Translations under genes and position numbers: made by a program | Notes under the pieces: generated by a model | The model's database searches: none | What the model was told of the DNA's origin: nothing | What the model saw: only the letters and a program-made list of their open reading frames with translations | Shown here: positions 1 through 9,617 of the stretch, piece by piece | Layout of the letters: each line of letters starts with the position of its first letter | How positions within the stretch are numbered: the first letter of the stretch is position 1 | Source of the DNA: Burkholderiales bacterium RIFCSPHIGHO2_01_FULL_63_240 | GTDB lineage: Bacteria; Pseudomonadota; Gammaproteobacteria; Burkholderiales; Burkholderiaceae_C | Assembly: GCA_001770725.1 (NCBI GenBank) | Contig: MERU01000002.1 | Location: 859,994 to 923,993 of the forward strand | DNA length: 64,000 nt | Direction: 5' to 3'

Positions 1-329
1 GCGGGCGGCGTGATGTTGGCCACCTGGGCCTCGCGCCGGGGCGCCGGAGACACGCGACCCGAGGCCGCCCGGGACGACGCATCGGCCTCGCCCTGGGCGT
101 GCGGGCCCGACTGGACGATGCGCACGTCAGGTGACATCGGGCGGGGTTGCGTCTCGAACAACCAGGGAAAACCGAGCACCCCCGCCCCCACCAGCACCAC
201 CATGCCGATCAGGCGACGGCGCGCCCGGGTGCGCAGCGCCTCGACGTCCGAGGGCGAAGGTGCGCGGGCGCCCGGCGTGGTCCCGTTGGCGCCACGGCGG
301 AATCGCTCAAGGAGGGAAGACAGAGGCAT
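1..329 (-). CDS. SPOR/DedD-type inner-membrane protein, N-terminal part
   Basis: Only the first ~109 residues lie in the window; the gene runs off the left edge. The protein starts MPLSSLLERF, has a basic stretch (RTRARRRL, about residues 33-40), then one membrane segment at about 40-58, then the juxtamembrane FPWLFETQPRPMS and a Pro/Ala-rich periplasmic stretch. This N-terminus is typical of the SPOR-domain proteins that sit just after folC in Burkholderiales; the SPOR (septal peptidoglycan-binding) domain itself would lie outside the window. It is 35 bases downstream of folC on the same strand, so co-transcription is likely. Function in division or peptidoglycan binding is inferred from family and neighbourhood, not from a visible SPOR domain. 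Confidence 0.75.
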   Translation of the reverse strand, partial: MPLSSLLERFRRGANGTTPGARAPSPSDVEALRTRARRRLIGMVVLVGAGVLGFPWLFETQPRPMSPDVRIVQSGPHAQGEADASSRAASGRVSPAPRREAQVANITPP

Positions 330-364
330 GCGCTAGGACGAGGTGAAAACGACCGGAAAGGGCT

Positions 365-1720
365 TCAGGCGCCCGGCATGTGGGGCGCATTCAGGCGCGG
401 CAGCCCGGCGTCGATGACGCCCCCCACCGTGTAGAACGACCCGAAAACCAGGATTCTATCCGTGGGGTCCGCGGCAGCCAGGGCGGCGTGCAGCGCGGCC
501 ATGGGATCGGCATGGCGGCTGACGGTCGCCTTCGGGGCCGTTGCAGAAGGGTGTGCCGCGGTGTCGGCGGCGATGACCTCGGCGAGCTGCTCGGCCGAAG
601 CCGCGCGCCCCGTGGGCAGGTCGCAGCAGTACCAGGCGTCCACAAGAGGGCGCAGCTTGTGCACCATGCCGGCCAGGTCCTTGTCGGCCATGGCGCCCCA
701 GACAGCGTGCGTGCGCGGAAAGAACCCCATCTGATCAAGGTTGACCGCCAGTTGCGCCGCCGCGTGCGGGTTGTGCGCCACGTCCAGGATCAGCGTGGGC
801 TGACCCGGGATGATCTGAAAACGCCCCGGCAGCTCGACCATGGCCAGGCCCGTGCGCACGGCCTGGGCCGACACGGGCAGCCGGTTGCGCACGGCCTCGA
901 GTGCGGCCAGCACGCCCGAGGCGTTGAGCAGTTGGTTGGCGCCGCGCAGCGAGGGGTAGGCCATGCCGTTGAAGCGCTTGTTGCGCCCGCCCCAGGACCA
1001 CTGCTGGCGGTCACCGGCGTAGTTGTGGTCGCGGCCGAACAGCCACAGGTCGGCGCCCAGGCCTTCTGCGTGCTGCACGACGCTGTCCGGCGCCTGCGGG
1101 TCGGACACCACGGCCGGTCGGCCAGCGCGCATGATGCCGGCCTTCTCGCGGCCGATGGCCTCGCGGTCGGGGCCCAGGTAGTCCATGTGGTCCAGGTCGA
1201 TGCTGGTGATGACGGCGCAGTCGGTGTCGACCACGTTGACCGCATCGAGCCGACCGCCCAGCCCCACCTCCAGGATGACCGCGTCCAGCCCGGCCGAAGC
1301 CAGCAGGCGCAGGATGGCCAGGGTGGTGAACTCGAAGTACGTCAGCGGGGTGTCGCCTCGCGCGGCCTCGATGGCCTCGAAATGCGGCAGCAATTCATCG
1401 GCCTTGACCAGTTGCCCGTTGAGCCGGCAGCGCTCCTCGAAACGCACCAGATGGGGCGAGCCGTACACCCCGACGCGAAAGCCCGAGGCGATGAGGATGC
1501 TTTCGAGCATCGCGCAGGTCGAGCCCTTGCCGTTGGTGCCCGCGACGGTGAAGACCACCGGGGCGCCGTCCACCGGCTCCTGCCCCAGCGGCGTGCCCAG
1601 CGTGACGCCCGCGCGCGCCCAGACAGCGCCCACGCGCTCGAGCCCCATGTCGATGCCAACGGTGTGCAGGCGTTCGCAATGGGCCAGCCAGTCTTCGAGG
1701 GTGCGGGGCGTTGGAGACAT
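365..1720 (-). CDS. folC: Bifunctional folylpolyglutamate synthase / dihydrofolate synthase
   Basis: Adds glutamate to dihydropteroate and to reduced folates in the cytosol, using ATP. The ligase P-loop GTNGKGST is at about residues 59-66, and the Mur-ligase-like stretches ITSIDLDHMDYLG and LILDVAHNPHAA are clear. Length 451 aa fits the family (E. coli 422). I chose the ATG at 1720 (MSPTPRTLEDWL); an in-frame TTG at 1747 would add nine residues but does not look like the family N-terminus. The gene lies downstream of accD but behind an intrinsic terminator, so it may have its own promoter or rely on read-through. The SPOR-type gene follows. Confidence 0.95.
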   Translation of the reverse strand: MSPTPRTLEDWLAHCERLHTVGIDMGLERVGAVWARAGVTLGTPLGQEPVDGAPVVFTVAGTNGKGSTCAMLESILIASGFRVGVYGSPHLVRFEERCRLNGQLVKADELLPHFEAIEAARGDTPLTYFEFTTLAILRLLASAGLDAVILEVGLGGRLDAVNVVDTDCAVITSIDLDHMDYLGPDREAIGREKAGIMRAGRPAVVSDPQAPDSVVQHAEGLGADLWLFGRDHNYAGDRQQWSWGGRNKRFNGMAYPSLRGANQLLNASGVLAALEAVRNRLPVSAQAVRTGLAMVELPGRFQIIPGQPTLILDVAHNPHAAAQLAVNLDQMGFFPRTHAVWGAMADKDLAGMVHKLRPLVDAWYCCDLPTGRAASAEQLAEVIAADTAAHPSATAPKATVSRHADPMAALHAALAAADPTDRILVFGSFYTVGGVIDAGLPRLNAPHMPGA

Positions 1721-1813
1721 TCGGGAGCTCACGGTGGGGCAGGACAACAGGTGGGGACGCGGCTCGCATCCTCAAGGTGGGCAATGGGCGATCAGCGGGG
1801 GCACCCGATGCCG

Positions 1814-1843
1814 GAAACAAAACGGGCTGCTCAGCGCAGCCCG
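1814..1843 (-). terminator. Intrinsic terminator after accD
   Basis: Read on the minus strand: a perfect 8-bp stem CGGGCTGC / GCAGCCCG with a 5-base loop (1823-1843), followed by the T-rich tract TTTTGTTT (1822-1814). It lies 21 bases after the accD stop and ends the fimV-truA-trpFBA-accD unit. Confidence 0.85.
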
Positions 1844-1864
1844 CTCTCATCGCGAAGGAAGGTC

Positions 1865-2740
1865 TCAACCCGCGACGGCGTCGGCCGGCTGGCGCATCAG
1901 GATGGCCAACTGGCGCGCGATGTTGCGACGCAGCTCGCGGCGATCCATGATCATGTCGATGGCGCCCTTTTGCATCAGGAACTCGGAGCGCTGGAAGCCC
2001 TCGGGCAGCACCTCGCGCACGGTGTTCTCGATCACACGGGGGCCGGCAAAGCCGATCAGGGCCTTGGGCTCGGCGATGACCACGTCGCCCATGAAGGCGA
2101 ACGAAGCCGACACGCCGCCCATGGTCGGGTCGGTCAGCACGCTGATGTAGGGCAACTTGGCCTTGGCCAGGCGCGTGAGGGCCGCGTTGGTCTTGGCCAT
2201 CTGCATCAGGCTCAGCAGGCCTTCCTGCATGCGCGCGCCACCGGTGGCGGTGAACGAGATGAACGCGGTCTTCTGGTCGACGGCGGTTTCGACGCCACGC
2301 ACGAAGCGCTCGCCCACCACCGAGCCCATCGAGCCGCCCATGAAGTCGAACTCGAAGCAGGCCGCGACCACGGGGATGCTGCACACGGAGCCGCCGAGCA
2401 CGATCAGGGCGTCGGTCTCGCCGGTGGCCTCCATGCCTTGCTTGAGGCGATCGGGGTACTTCTTGTTGTCCTTGAACTTCAGGGCATCGACCGGCAGCAC
2501 CTCCTGGCCGATCTCGTAGCGCCCTTCGGCGTCGAGGAAGGCGTCCAGGCGGGCGCGCGCACCGATGCGGTGGTGGTGGCCGCACTTGGGGCAGACGTTG
2601 ACGTTGGCCTCGAGGTCGTTCTTGTAAAGGACGGTCTCGCAGGAGGGGCACTTCACCCACAGGCCTTCCGGCACCGAGCGGCGCTCGGCCGGGTCGGTCG
2701 GTTGGATCTTGGGGGGCAGGAGTTTCTCGAGCCAGCTCAT
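1865..2740 (-). CDS. accD: Acetyl-CoA carboxylase carboxyltransferase subunit beta
   Basis: Beta subunit of the carboxyltransferase that moves CO2 from biotin to acetyl-CoA, the committed step of fatty acid synthesis; works with AccA in the cytosol. The zinc ribbon is visible: CPSC at residues 31-34 and CPKC at 50-53. The crotonase-like core follows, with the [15 protein letters not shown] stretch. I chose ATG at 2740 ([11 protein letters not shown]) because AAAGGA sits five bases before it. The ATG at 2746 is also in frame and overlaps the trpA stop as ATGA, but has the Shine-Dalgarno on top of it. Translational coupling with trpA is likely either way. Length 291 aa, normal. Confidence 0.97.
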   Translation of the reverse strand: MSWLEKLLPPKIQPTDPAERRSVPEGLWVKCPSCETVLYKNDLEANVNVCPKCGHHHRIGARARLDAFLDAEGRYEIGQEVLPVDALKFKDNKKYPDRLKQGMEATGETDALIVLGGSVCSIPVVAACFEFDFMGGSMGSVVGERFVRGVETAVDQKTAFISFTATGGARMQEGLLSLMQMAKTNAALTRLAKAKLPYISVLTDPTMGGVSASFAFMGDVVIAEPKALIGFAGPRVIENTVREVLPEGFQRSEFLMQKGAIDMIMDRRELRRNIARQLAILMRQPADAVAG

Positions 2741-2742
2741 GG

Positions 2743-3585
2743 TCATCCTTTCAGGGAATCGAGTGCAGCGCGGATCTCGGCGATGAAGCCGCGGGCCGCT
2801 GCCGCCACGGTTTCGGGCGACTGCGTTTCCAGCAGTTGCACCAGGCGCGAGCCGATCACGACGGCATCGGACACCGCAGCGACGGCCTTGGCCGTCTCGG
2901 CGTCACGGATGCCGAAGCCCACGCCCACGGGCACGCTGACGTGCGCCTTGATGCGCGGGACCATGTCGGCCACGGCGGAGGTATCGAGGTGACCGGCCCC
3001 GGTCACGCCCTTGAGCGAAACGTAGTACACGTAGCCGGCAGCGATGCGGCCGACGTCGGCCATGCGCTGCTCGGTGGACGTGGGGGCCAGCAGGAAGATG
3101 GGGGCCAGGCCCGCGGCCTTCAAGCGCGCGGCGAACTCTTCGCACTCTTCGGGCGGGTAGTCAACCACCAGCACGCCATCGACGCCCGCGGCCTTGGCGT
3201 CGCGCACGAAGCTACCAGCGCCATGGCGCAGGTCGTGGTTCTCGATGGGGTTGGCGTAGCCCATCAGCACGACGGGCGTGGTGGCGTTCAGGGCGCGGAA
3301 GGCGCGCACGTCATCGAGCACATGGTTGAGCGAGATGCCATGGGTCAGCGCGCGCTCGGCCGCCTTCTGGATGACGGGGCCATCGGCCATCGGGTCGGAA
3401 AACGGCACGCCGAGCTCGATCACGTCGGCCCCGGCTTCGGCCATGGCCAGCATGATCTCGACCGTCTTGGCGGGGTACGGGTCGCCGCAGGTGATGTAGG
3501 GGATCAGCGCCTTGCGGCCCTGCTCCTTGAGCGTGGCGAAGGTCTGGTCAAGCCGGGTGATGGGGTGGGTCACGGCGCTCATCAT
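2743..3585 (-). CDS. trpA: Tryptophan synthase alpha chain
   Basis: Cleaves indole-3-glycerol phosphate to indole and glyceraldehyde 3-phosphate, passing indole to TrpB. A TIM barrel with the catalytic Glu57 in [10 protein letters not shown] and the substrate-loop GDPYP at 34-38; GVTGAG and GVGFGIRD form the phosphate site. Length 280 aa. Two tandem ATGs (3585 and 3582) both overlap the trpB stop (ATGA or TGATG); GAAAGG is six bases before the first one, which I chose. The order trpF-trpB-trpA-accD is a standard Burkholderiales operon end. Confidence 0.97.
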   Translation of the reverse strand: MMSAVTHPITRLDQTFATLKEQGRKALIPYITCGDPYPAKTVEIMLAMAEAGADVIELGVPFSDPMADGPVIQKAAERALTHGISLNHVLDDVRAFRALNATTPVVLMGYANPIENHDLRHGAGSFVRDAKAAGVDGVLVVDYPPEECEEFAARLKAAGLAPIFLLAPTSTEQRMADVGRIAAGYVYYVSLKGVTGAGHLDTSAVADMVPRIKAHVSVPVGVGFGIRDAETAKAVAAVSDAVVIGSRLVQLLETQSPETVAAAARGFIAEIRAALDSLKG

Positions 3586-4826
3586 GCGCCCCCTTTCACC
3601 GACTGGCCCCGGCACGACGGGCGGCAGTAGAACTCGGCGCCGGTCAGGTCGGCCACGGTGCCGATGTCCTTGTCGCCACGGCCCGAGAGGTTGACCAGCA
3701 CGTGCTGATCGGGGCGCATGGTGGCGGCCAGCTTCATCGCATGGGCGACCGCGTGGCTGGATTCGAGCGCCGGGATGATGCCTTCGGTGCGGCACAGGCG
3801 GTGGAAGGCTTCCAGCGCTTCCTTGTCGGTGATGCCGACGTACTCCGCGCGACCGATGTCCTTGAGGTAGGCGTGCTCGGGGCCGACGCCGGGGTAGTCC
3901 AGGCCAGCAGAGACGGAATGCGTCTCGGTGATCTGCCCGTTCTCGTCTTGCAGCAAGTAGGTGCGGTTGCCGTGCAGCACGCCCGGCACGCCCTTTTGCA
4001 GCGACATCGAATGCTTGCCGCTTTCGTAGCCTTCACCAGCCGCTTCGACACCGATCAGGCGCACCTGCTCATGCGGGATGTAGGGGTAAAAAATGCCCAT
4101 GGCATTGGAGCCACCGCCCACGCAGGCGACCACGGCATCCGGCTGGCGGCCGATCTGCTCGGGCATCTGCTTGAGGCACTCCTCGCCAATGACGCTCTGG
4201 AAGTCGCGGACCATGGCGGGGTACGGGTGGGGACCGGCCACCGTGCCAATGATGTAGAAGGTGTTCTCGACGTTGGTGACCCAGTCGCGCATGGCTTCGT
4301 TGAGCGCGTCCTTGAGGGTCTTGCTGCCGGACTCGACCGGCACCACCTTGGCGCCCAGCAGGTGCATGCGGTAGACGTTGGGCGACTGGCGCTTGACGTC
4401 TTCGGCGCCCATGTAGACCACGCATTCCATGCCGTAGCGCGCGCAGATGGTGGCGGTGGCCACGCCGTGCTGGCCGGCACCTGTTTCGGCGATCACGCGG
4501 GGCTTGCCCATGCGCTTGGCCAGCAGGGCCTGGCCGATGGTGTTGTTGACCTTGTGCGCGCCGGTGTGGTTGAGGTCTTCGCGCTTGAAGTGGATCTGGG
4601 CGCCGCCGATTTCGCGGCTGAGGCGGTCGGCGTGGTAGACGGGGCTGGGACGGCCCACGAAGTGCGCGAGCTCGCGGCGGAACTCGGCCTTGAAGGCCTC
4701 GTCGTGGCGGTAGTGCTCGTAAGCGTCCTTGAGTTGCTCAAGCGCATGGATGAGCGTCTCGGACACGAAGGTGCCGCCATAGGGGCCGAAGTGGCCACGG
4801 GCGTCAGGCTGGTTGTAGGTCAACAT
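3582..4826 (-). CDS. trpB: Tryptophan synthase beta chain
   Basis: PLP enzyme joining indole and L-serine to make tryptophan; forms the alpha2-beta2 complex with TrpA. The PLP lysine is Lys92 in [13 protein letters not shown]; the GGGSNAMG phosphate-binding loop is present. Length 414 aa is slightly above E. coli TrpB (397). The extra residues are mainly at the C-terminus, which ends [14 protein letters not shown] with two close cysteines; I attach no function to them. The stop overlaps the trpA start. Confidence 0.97.
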   Translation of the reverse strand: MLTYNQPDARGHFGPYGGTFVSETLIHALEQLKDAYEHYRHDEAFKAEFRRELAHFVGRPSPVYHADRLSREIGGAQIHFKREDLNHTGAHKVNNTIGQALLAKRMGKPRVIAETGAGQHGVATATICARYGMECVVYMGAEDVKRQSPNVYRMHLLGAKVVPVESGSKTLKDALNEAMRDWVTNVENTFYIIGTVAGPHPYPAMVRDFQSVIGEECLKQMPEQIGRQPDAVVACVGGGSNAMGIFYPYIPHEQVRLIGVEAAGEGYESGKHSMSLQKGVPGVLHGNRTYLLQDENGQITETHSVSAGLDYPGVGPEHAYLKDIGRAEYVGITDKEALEAFHRLCRTEGIIPALESSHAVAHAMKLAATMRPDQHVLVNLSGRGDKDIGTVADLTGAEFYCRPSCRGQSVKGGA

Positions 4827-4856
4827 GTCTTGTCAGGGTGTGCGCGGCTGCAAACA

Positions 4857-5537
4857 TCATGCAGCCGTCGCGAAACGGGGGGTGGGCAGGCCCTGGTCGG
4901 CCTCGCGGACCGCCTGGCAGAACTCGGTCATCCGGGCGGCGTCCTTGATGCCCTTGGAGGCCTCCACGCCGGAACTCACGTCCACGGCCCAGGGCCTCAC
5001 ACGGCGAATGCCCTCGGCCACGTTGCCAGCGTGCAGCCCGCCCGAGAGAACCAGGTTGCGCGCCACCGACGCAGGCAGCCCCGCCAGCAGGGACCAGTCG
5101 AACACCTGCCCGCCCCCACCGTAGCCGTCCACATGGGCGTCCACCAGCAGGGCCTGGGCGGCCTCGAATTGCCGCGCGAAGTCTAACAAATTGAAACCGG
5201 GGGCCATGCGGGCGGCCCGGATGAAGGGGCGCGCAGGCGCTGCGCACTGCGCCGCAGACTCGTCGCCATGGAACTGCAGCAGCGCCTGAGGCACGGCCTG
5301 CAGCGCCTGGGCCAGCAGGGACGCGTCGGCATTGACCAGCAGCACAACGGGGGTCACGAAAGGCGGCAGGCGGCGCGCCAGTTCGCCGGCTCGCGCGGCG
5401 CTGACGTGTCGGGGGCTCTTTTCGTAGAGCACGAAGCCGATGGCGTCTGCGCCGGCTTCGACCGCGGCATCGACGTCGGCCTCACGGGTGAGGCCGCAAA
5501 CCTTGATGCGCGTGCGATGGGAAAACGGAAGGGACAT
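4857..5537 (-). CDS. trpF: Phosphoribosylanthranilate isomerase
   Basis: Converts N-(5-phosphoribosyl)anthranilate to CdRP, the third tryptophan step; cytosolic TIM barrel. Catalytic Cys14 lies in RIKVCGLTRE and the general-acid Asp in QVFDWSLLAG; LSGGLHAGNV is the phosphate loop. The ATG at 5537 gives 226 aa with the family-like start MSLPFSHRTRIK. A GTG at 5582, with GAG about six bases before it, would add 15 residues and put a hairpin into coding sequence, so the start is uncertain. It stands alone from trpD and trpC, as usual in this order, 30 bases before trpB. Confidence 0.95.
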   Translation of the reverse strand: MSLPFSHRTRIKVCGLTREADVDAAVEAGADAIGFVLYEKSPRHVSAARAGELARRLPPFVTPVVLLVNADASLLAQALQAVPQALLQFHGDESAAQCAAPARPFIRAARMAPGFNLLDFARQFEAAQALLVDAHVDGYGGGGQVFDWSLLAGLPASVARNLVLSGGLHAGNVAEGIRRVRPWAVDVSSGVEASKGIKDAARMTEFCQAVREADQGLPTPRFATAA

Positions 5538-5545
5538 CCAGGGGC

Positions 5546-5563
5546 CGGGACGTCTGCGTCCCG
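5546..5563. repeat. Perfect hairpin just before trpF
   Basis: CGGGACG and CGTCCCG (7-bp arms, 4-base loop) end nine bases before the trpF ATG at 5537. In the transcript it would fold over the place where a Shine-Dalgarno should be. There is no T-run, so it is not a terminator. It could tune trpF translation, or be coding if the GTG at 5582 is the real start. Confidence 0.5.
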
Positions 5564-5692
5564 TGGCGGTGTCAATGCGCACATTGTCTCAAAAAACGCG
5601 CCCGCTGGCCGGGAAGCCCCTCGGCCCGTCTTGCACCAGGTGAAAACCGACAACCTGACCGCAAAGCGAATCAAGGGAACGGATCGAGGGGC

Positions 5693-6559
5693 TCAGGAAG
5701 GCAGCCAGTCCATGCCAGGCACGTGCTCGGGCAAGCCAAAACCAGGGGCGTAGCGGGGGCCCAGGAAATAAAGTCCATCCGCCGAAAATGTGGGGGCCGC
5801 CACCTTTCGGTCACGGGCCTCGCGCACCTCGCGCACCCAGTCTGGCGGCTGCACGCCGGTGCCCACCATGAGCAGGCAGCCCATGATGTTGCGGATCATG
5901 TGATGCAGGAAGGCCTGGCCCTCGAAGTCGAAGCGCCAGTAGGCCGTGGGCGAGCCCGGTGGGCCACAGCGTCGGATGCGTATCTCGCGCAGCGTCTTGA
6001 TCGGCGTGGGCGACTGGCACATCGACGAGCGAAAAGAGCTGAAATCGTGCTCCCCTATGAGGTGGACGGCGGCGCGCTCCATGGCCACCTGATCGAGCGG
6101 GCGGAACACCCAACCCGCCCTGCCGGACTCCAGCGCCGGGCGCACGGCCGACTCCAGCAGCACGTAGGCATAACGCCGACCGATGGCGCTGTTGCGGGCG
6201 TGGAAATGCGCTGGCACCTCGGCTGCCCATTGCACCGAAATGTCTGACGGCAAGAAGGCGTTGGTGCCCCGCACCCACGAGAAAGGCTCTCGGTGCAGGT
6301 CGGTGTCGAGGTGCACAACCTGGTTGATGCCATGCACGCCAGCGTCCGTGCGCCCTGCACAGAGCACCTTCAGCGGCCGCACAGCAAAGGCCTTCAGGGC
6401 CGCCTCCAGCACGTCCTGCACCGTGCCGCCACCCGGCTGGCTCTGCCAGCCCTTGTAGGCGGTGCCGACGTAGGAAACGCCGAGGGCGATCCGTCGGATC
6501 GCCCTCTCGGCTTGAGCGGAGGGGGCTGCCCCCTCCCCGCTCGCATCCAGCAGTGTCAT
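5693..6559 (-). CDS. truA: tRNA pseudouridine(38-40) synthase
   Basis: Isomerises U38, U39 and U40 in the tRNA anticodon arm. The catalytic Asp72 is in the hallmark CAGRTDAGVHG; the family N-terminal stretch YVGTAYKGWQSQ (30-41) and the C-terminal FLHHMIRNIMG are clear. Length 288 aa. The ATG at 6559 (MTLLDASGEG) lies 10 bases after the fimV stop; a longer in-frame version would overlap fimV. It sits between fimV and trpF, the conserved Burkholderiales order. A gap of about 155 bases follows before trpF. Confidence 0.96.
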   Translation of the reverse strand: MTLLDASGEGAAPSAQAERAIRRIALGVSYVGTAYKGWQSQPGGGTVQDVLEAALKAFAVRPLKVLCAGRTDAGVHGINQVVHLDTDLHREPFSWVRGTNAFLPSDISVQWAAEVPAHFHARNSAIGRRYAYVLLESAVRPALESGRAGWVFRPLDQVAMERAAVHLIGEHDFSSFRSSMCQSPTPIKTLREIRIRRCGPPGSPTAYWRFDFEGQAFLHHMIRNIMGCLLMVGTGVQPPDWVREVREARDRKVAAPTFSADGLYFLGPRYAPGFGLPEHVPGMDWLPS

Positions 6560-6569
6560 GGTCAGGACA

Positions 6570-9302
6570 TCACGACAGGCTGTCGAGCATGGACTGGGCA
6601 CGGGCCTTCAGGCCAGCGTCCTGCGCCTGTTCGACGACTTCCTGCAGCAATTCACGGGCACCGTCGGCGTCACCGATCTGACGGAACTCGTCAGCCAGCT
6701 CCAGCTTGCGGGCCATCGGGTCGGCAGACAGCTCACCCACCGGGTCCAGCTCCGCAGCGGGGGCTGCAGCCGCCGGCGTGTCGAGGTCCAGGCTGATGTC
6801 GCCCAGGTCGAAAGCCGGTGCAGGAGCGGGTGCTGGCGCCGCCTCGACGCCGAAATCGAGGCCTTCGGCGTCGGCGGACTGCACGGGCGTCGGCTCCAGG
6901 CTCGGCAGGTCAACGCCGAACTCCAGCGGGGCGTCCGCGGGGGCCGGTGTGGGCGCGCTGGGCAATTTCGCACCGAACTCAGGCAACTCCAGAGGCGGCA
7001 GATCACCTGCGGCGGTGACCGGCGGCGCGACGGAGTCGTTCACTTCGTCAAGCGGGACGGGTGCAGAGATGTCGAGATCCAGGTCGACGCCATCGCTGGA
7101 GGGGGCGAAGTTCTCCGGCACGGCAGGCGCCACGCTGTCGAGGATGCTGGGGGCCGGCATCACCGAATGCGGGATGGTGCTGGCACCCAGGCCATCGGAG
7201 GGCTGCTCGACGCTCAACGGCGCCTCGGCGGGCTGGCCACCCGGCTGGTAAAGCGGGTTTTCGGGGTCGATGCCCAAGCCCAGCTCCTGGATGCGGGCCC
7301 AGTCCTCGCCCTCACCCTGCGTCAGGCTGTAGAGCTGCGAGGCCAGTTGCTCGAAACCCTTGGTGTCGCGGCGCTTGGCGTAAACCTCCAGCAGCTTGGT
7401 GCGGATGGCCAGGCGATCGGGGGTGCTGCGCAGGGCTTCCTTGAGGATTTCCTCAGCTTGCAGGTCGCGACCGTAGGCCAGGTAGACGTCGGCCTCGGCC
7501 ACCGGATCGACGTCACCGATGGCGTCGAGCTGGCTGAGCGAATAGCTCATCGAGGACGGACCGCCCGTGGCATCGCGGGTGTCCACGCGTTGACCACCGC
7601 TGGCACCAAAGAAGGAGTCGGGCTGCAGGCGACTCTCCAGGAAGGAGGTCTCACCCGTTTCGGCGCGGCGGCGCGAACGCAGGAACATGAAGCCACCTGC
7701 CAGCAGGGCGACGGCCGCACCACCAGCGGCCACGGCCATCAGGTTGATGGACTCCAGGAAGCCAGGCTCCTCAGGGGCCGGCGCAGGCGGTGGCGTGGGC
7801 ACGCTCACCGGAGCCGGCACGGCTGGCAACAAGGCCGAAGCAGCGGAGGCCGCTTCGGATGCCGCGTCGGCAACGATGGTGGCAGAACCCTCGACCACCG
7901 AAGCAGGGCTGGCTGGCAACTCGGCCGGCGCGGAAGCCGCCTCGACCACCGAAGGCACGGGAGCGGGAGCTGGGGGCGGCACGGAGACCGGCACAGACGG
8001 CACCTTGGCGGGAGCGGGAGCGGGAGCGGGCGCAGGTGCAGCCTTGCTCGGCGCGGAAGCCTGTGCGGCCTTCTCGCGCAGCTTGCGCAGCTCATCGAGG
8101 TTCTTCGACAGCTCGGCCACACGGGCGCTGGAATCTTCCTTGGCGCGGGCCTTCGCCACGCGGTCTTCTGCGGCGGTGCCGCTGCTCACGCCGCCCTTGC
8201 TCAAGGTCAGCTTGTCAGGAGCAGGAGCCGCCGATTGCTTGCGGTCCTTGACCTCGGCCTCCACCTTGCCCGTGGCTTGGCGCTCGGGTTGCTCGACCGG
8301 GGTCGGGGCAACGGTGCCAGCCAGGCGTTGACGGTAGGCAGAGAAGTCTGCGCTCTGGGCCTGGATGATGCGGCGAGCCTCGGGCTGCGGCACCTTCTGG
8401 GCCTCTTCGGCCGAGGGCACGTTCAGCACGACACCCGCCTTCAGGCGGTTCATGTTGTTGCCCTGGAAGGCCTGTGGGTTGCTGCGGTACAGGCCAACCA
8501 GCATCTGATCGAGGGAAACGCCTTCGGTCGCATTGCGCTGAGCAATGGACGAGAGCGAATCACCGGAGCGCACGCGCACCGTGCGAGCGTCCTCGGCGGC
8601 CGCGGGCTGCGAGGCAGCGGCCGGGCGAACCGCGGGTGCGGGTGCGGGTGCGGGTGCGGGTGCGGGTGCCGGGGCGGGAGCGGAGGCCACGGCTTCGGGC
8701 TGGCTGGCGGCCGAAGCCGGCTTGGCGGCCTTGCGCGGCTTGCTTTCGGCAGGCGCTGGCGCTGGAGCCGCTGCGGCGGCAGGGGCCGGCGCGGGCGCGG
8801 CCGCACGAGACGTAGCGGGCGCGGCCACGGGGGCCGGCGCTTCCATGATGGGCGCGGTCACCGGGGCGGGGGCCGGCGCGGAACGGGCCGCCGGCGGATC
8901 GAACAAGAGGGTGTATTCGCGGACCAGTCGGCCTGACGACCAAGCCAGGTCCAGGATCACGTCGACAAAGGGTTCCTGAACCGGTCGATCGCTGCTCAGG
9001 CGCAGGAAGGGGCGACCATCGGCGCGGCGCTGCAGGGTGATCGTGGTGTTCGTCAGCACACCGTTGTAGTCGACCCCCGCGGCGCGGTAGGTCTCGGGCG
9101 TGGCGACCTTGACCTGCAGGGTCGCACCTTCGTCGGCCGTCAGGCTGGTGACATCGATTTCGGCACGCAGCCCCTCGCCCAGTGCGGACTGGACATTCAG
9201 CTTGCCCAGCCCCAGCGCCCAACCAGCGGTCGGCAATGCGGAAAGGACGGACACGGCAGCAGCAACAGCAACCCGATTCAGGACGAAACGCCCTGCGGAC
9301 AT
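6570..9302 (-). CDS. fimV: FimV-type polar/pilus assembly protein with LysM domain
   Basis: Large inner-membrane protein of the FimV/HubP group, which organises the cell pole and supports type IV pilus assembly by binding peptidoglycan. Visible in order: signal peptide (1 to about 30, ending PTAGWA); the FimV N-terminal domain (LGLGKLNVQSALGEGLRA onward); a Pro/Ala linker with a run of Ala-Pro repeats at about 210-225; a LysM domain at about 239-290 (SGDSLSSIAQRN); a coiled-coil stretch; one membrane segment at about 515-537 followed by RSRRR; a TPR-like cytosolic region at about 597-677 (EEILKEALRSTPDRLAIR); and an acidic linker leading to the C-terminal FimV domain (ELADEFRQIGDADGARELL). 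910 aa. GAAAG precedes ATG 9302. The gene has its own promoter. Confidence 0.93.
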   Translation of the reverse strand: MSAGRFVLNRVAVAAAVSVLSALPTAGWALGLGKLNVQSALGEGLRAEIDVTSLTADEGATLQVKVATPETYRAAGVDYNGVLTNTTITLQRRADGRPFLRLSSDRPVQEPFVDVILDLAWSSGRLVREYTLLFDPPAARSAPAPAPVTAPIMEAPAPVAAPATSRAAAPAPAPAAAAAPAPAPAESKPRKAAKPASAASQPEAVASAPAPAPAPAPAPAPAPAVRPAAASQPAAAEDARTVRVRSGDSLSSIAQRNATEGVSLDQMLVGLYRSNPQAFQGNNMNRLKAGVVLNVPSAEEAQKVPQPEARRIIQAQSADFSAYRQRLAGTVAPTPVEQPERQATGKVEAEVKDRKQSAAPAPDKLTLSKGGVSSGTAAEDRVAKARAKEDSSARVAELSKNLDELRKLREKAAQASAPSKAAPAPAPAPAPAKVPSVPVSVPPPAPAPVPSVVEAASAPAELPASPASVVEGSATIVADAASEAASAASALLPAVPAPVSVPTPPPAPAPEEPGFLESINLMAVAAGGAAVALLAGGFMFLRSRRRAETGETSFLESRLQPDSFFGASGGQRVDTRDATGGPSSMSYSLSQLDAIGDVDPVAEADVYLAYGRDLQAEEILKEALRSTPDRLAIRTKLLEVYAKRRDTKGFEQLASQLYSLTQGEGEDWARIQELGLGIDPENPLYQPGGQPAEAPLSVEQPSDGLGASTIPHSVMPAPSILDSVAPAVPENFAPSSDGVDLDLDISAPVPLDEVNDSVAPPVTAAGDLPPLELPEFGAKLPSAPTPAPADAPLEFGVDLPSLEPTPVQSADAEGLDFGVEAAPAPAPAPAFDLGDISLDLDTPAAAAPAAELDPVGELSADPMARKLELADEFRQIGDADGARELLQEVVEQAQDAGLKARAQSMLDSLS
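8634..8669. repeat. Hexanucleotide microsatellite in fimV
   Basis: Six perfect tandem copies of GGGTGC (plus strand), encoding alternating Ala-Pro on the fimV strand. The unit is a multiple of three, so slippage would lengthen or shorten the linker before the LysM domain without a frameshift. Confidence 0.9.
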
Positions 9303-9447
9303 GGAATGATCTTTCAAGGCGTCTCCCAATTCGTCATGCGTGGGTCGAAAGACCCGTGGCGGGCCCATGCGACCGCAGGCCCAAAAAGGGCCTGTTTCGC
9401 GAAAGGGGCATCACGCCAGCACCTGCAGACGGTACGCGGCACAAAAC

Positions 9448-9476
9448 ACAATAGCATCAAGCAGATAGGGTGACAA
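9448..9476 (-). promoter_or_regulatory. Sigma-70 promoter for fimV-truA-trpFBA-accD
   Basis: On the minus strand: -35 TTGTCA (9476-9471, 5 of 6), a 17-base spacer, -10 TATTGT (9453-9448, 4 of 6 including the key T, A and T). Predicted start of transcription is near 9440. Confidence 0.7.
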
Positions 9477-9617
9477 GCTCATGCTCTGGCTGACATCGGG
9501 GCAGCCCAGGATGAAAACCCGTCCTCTTGAAACGGACTTGGGAAATTGTCGCCGGCCGGCCACATGGCCATTCGTTGAGTTTGTTTCCAGACGTTGCAAC
9601 AACGGCGGGAATTACCC

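Noticed and set aside
380..2992. Long plus-strand frame opposite folC and accD
   Set aside because: Antisense of two well-recognised genes; composition bias only, no motif and no ribosome site.
9411..9602. 63-codon minus-strand frame upstream of fimV
   Set aside because: It overlaps the -35/-10 promoter found there, has no Shine-Dalgarno and no recognisable sequence features.
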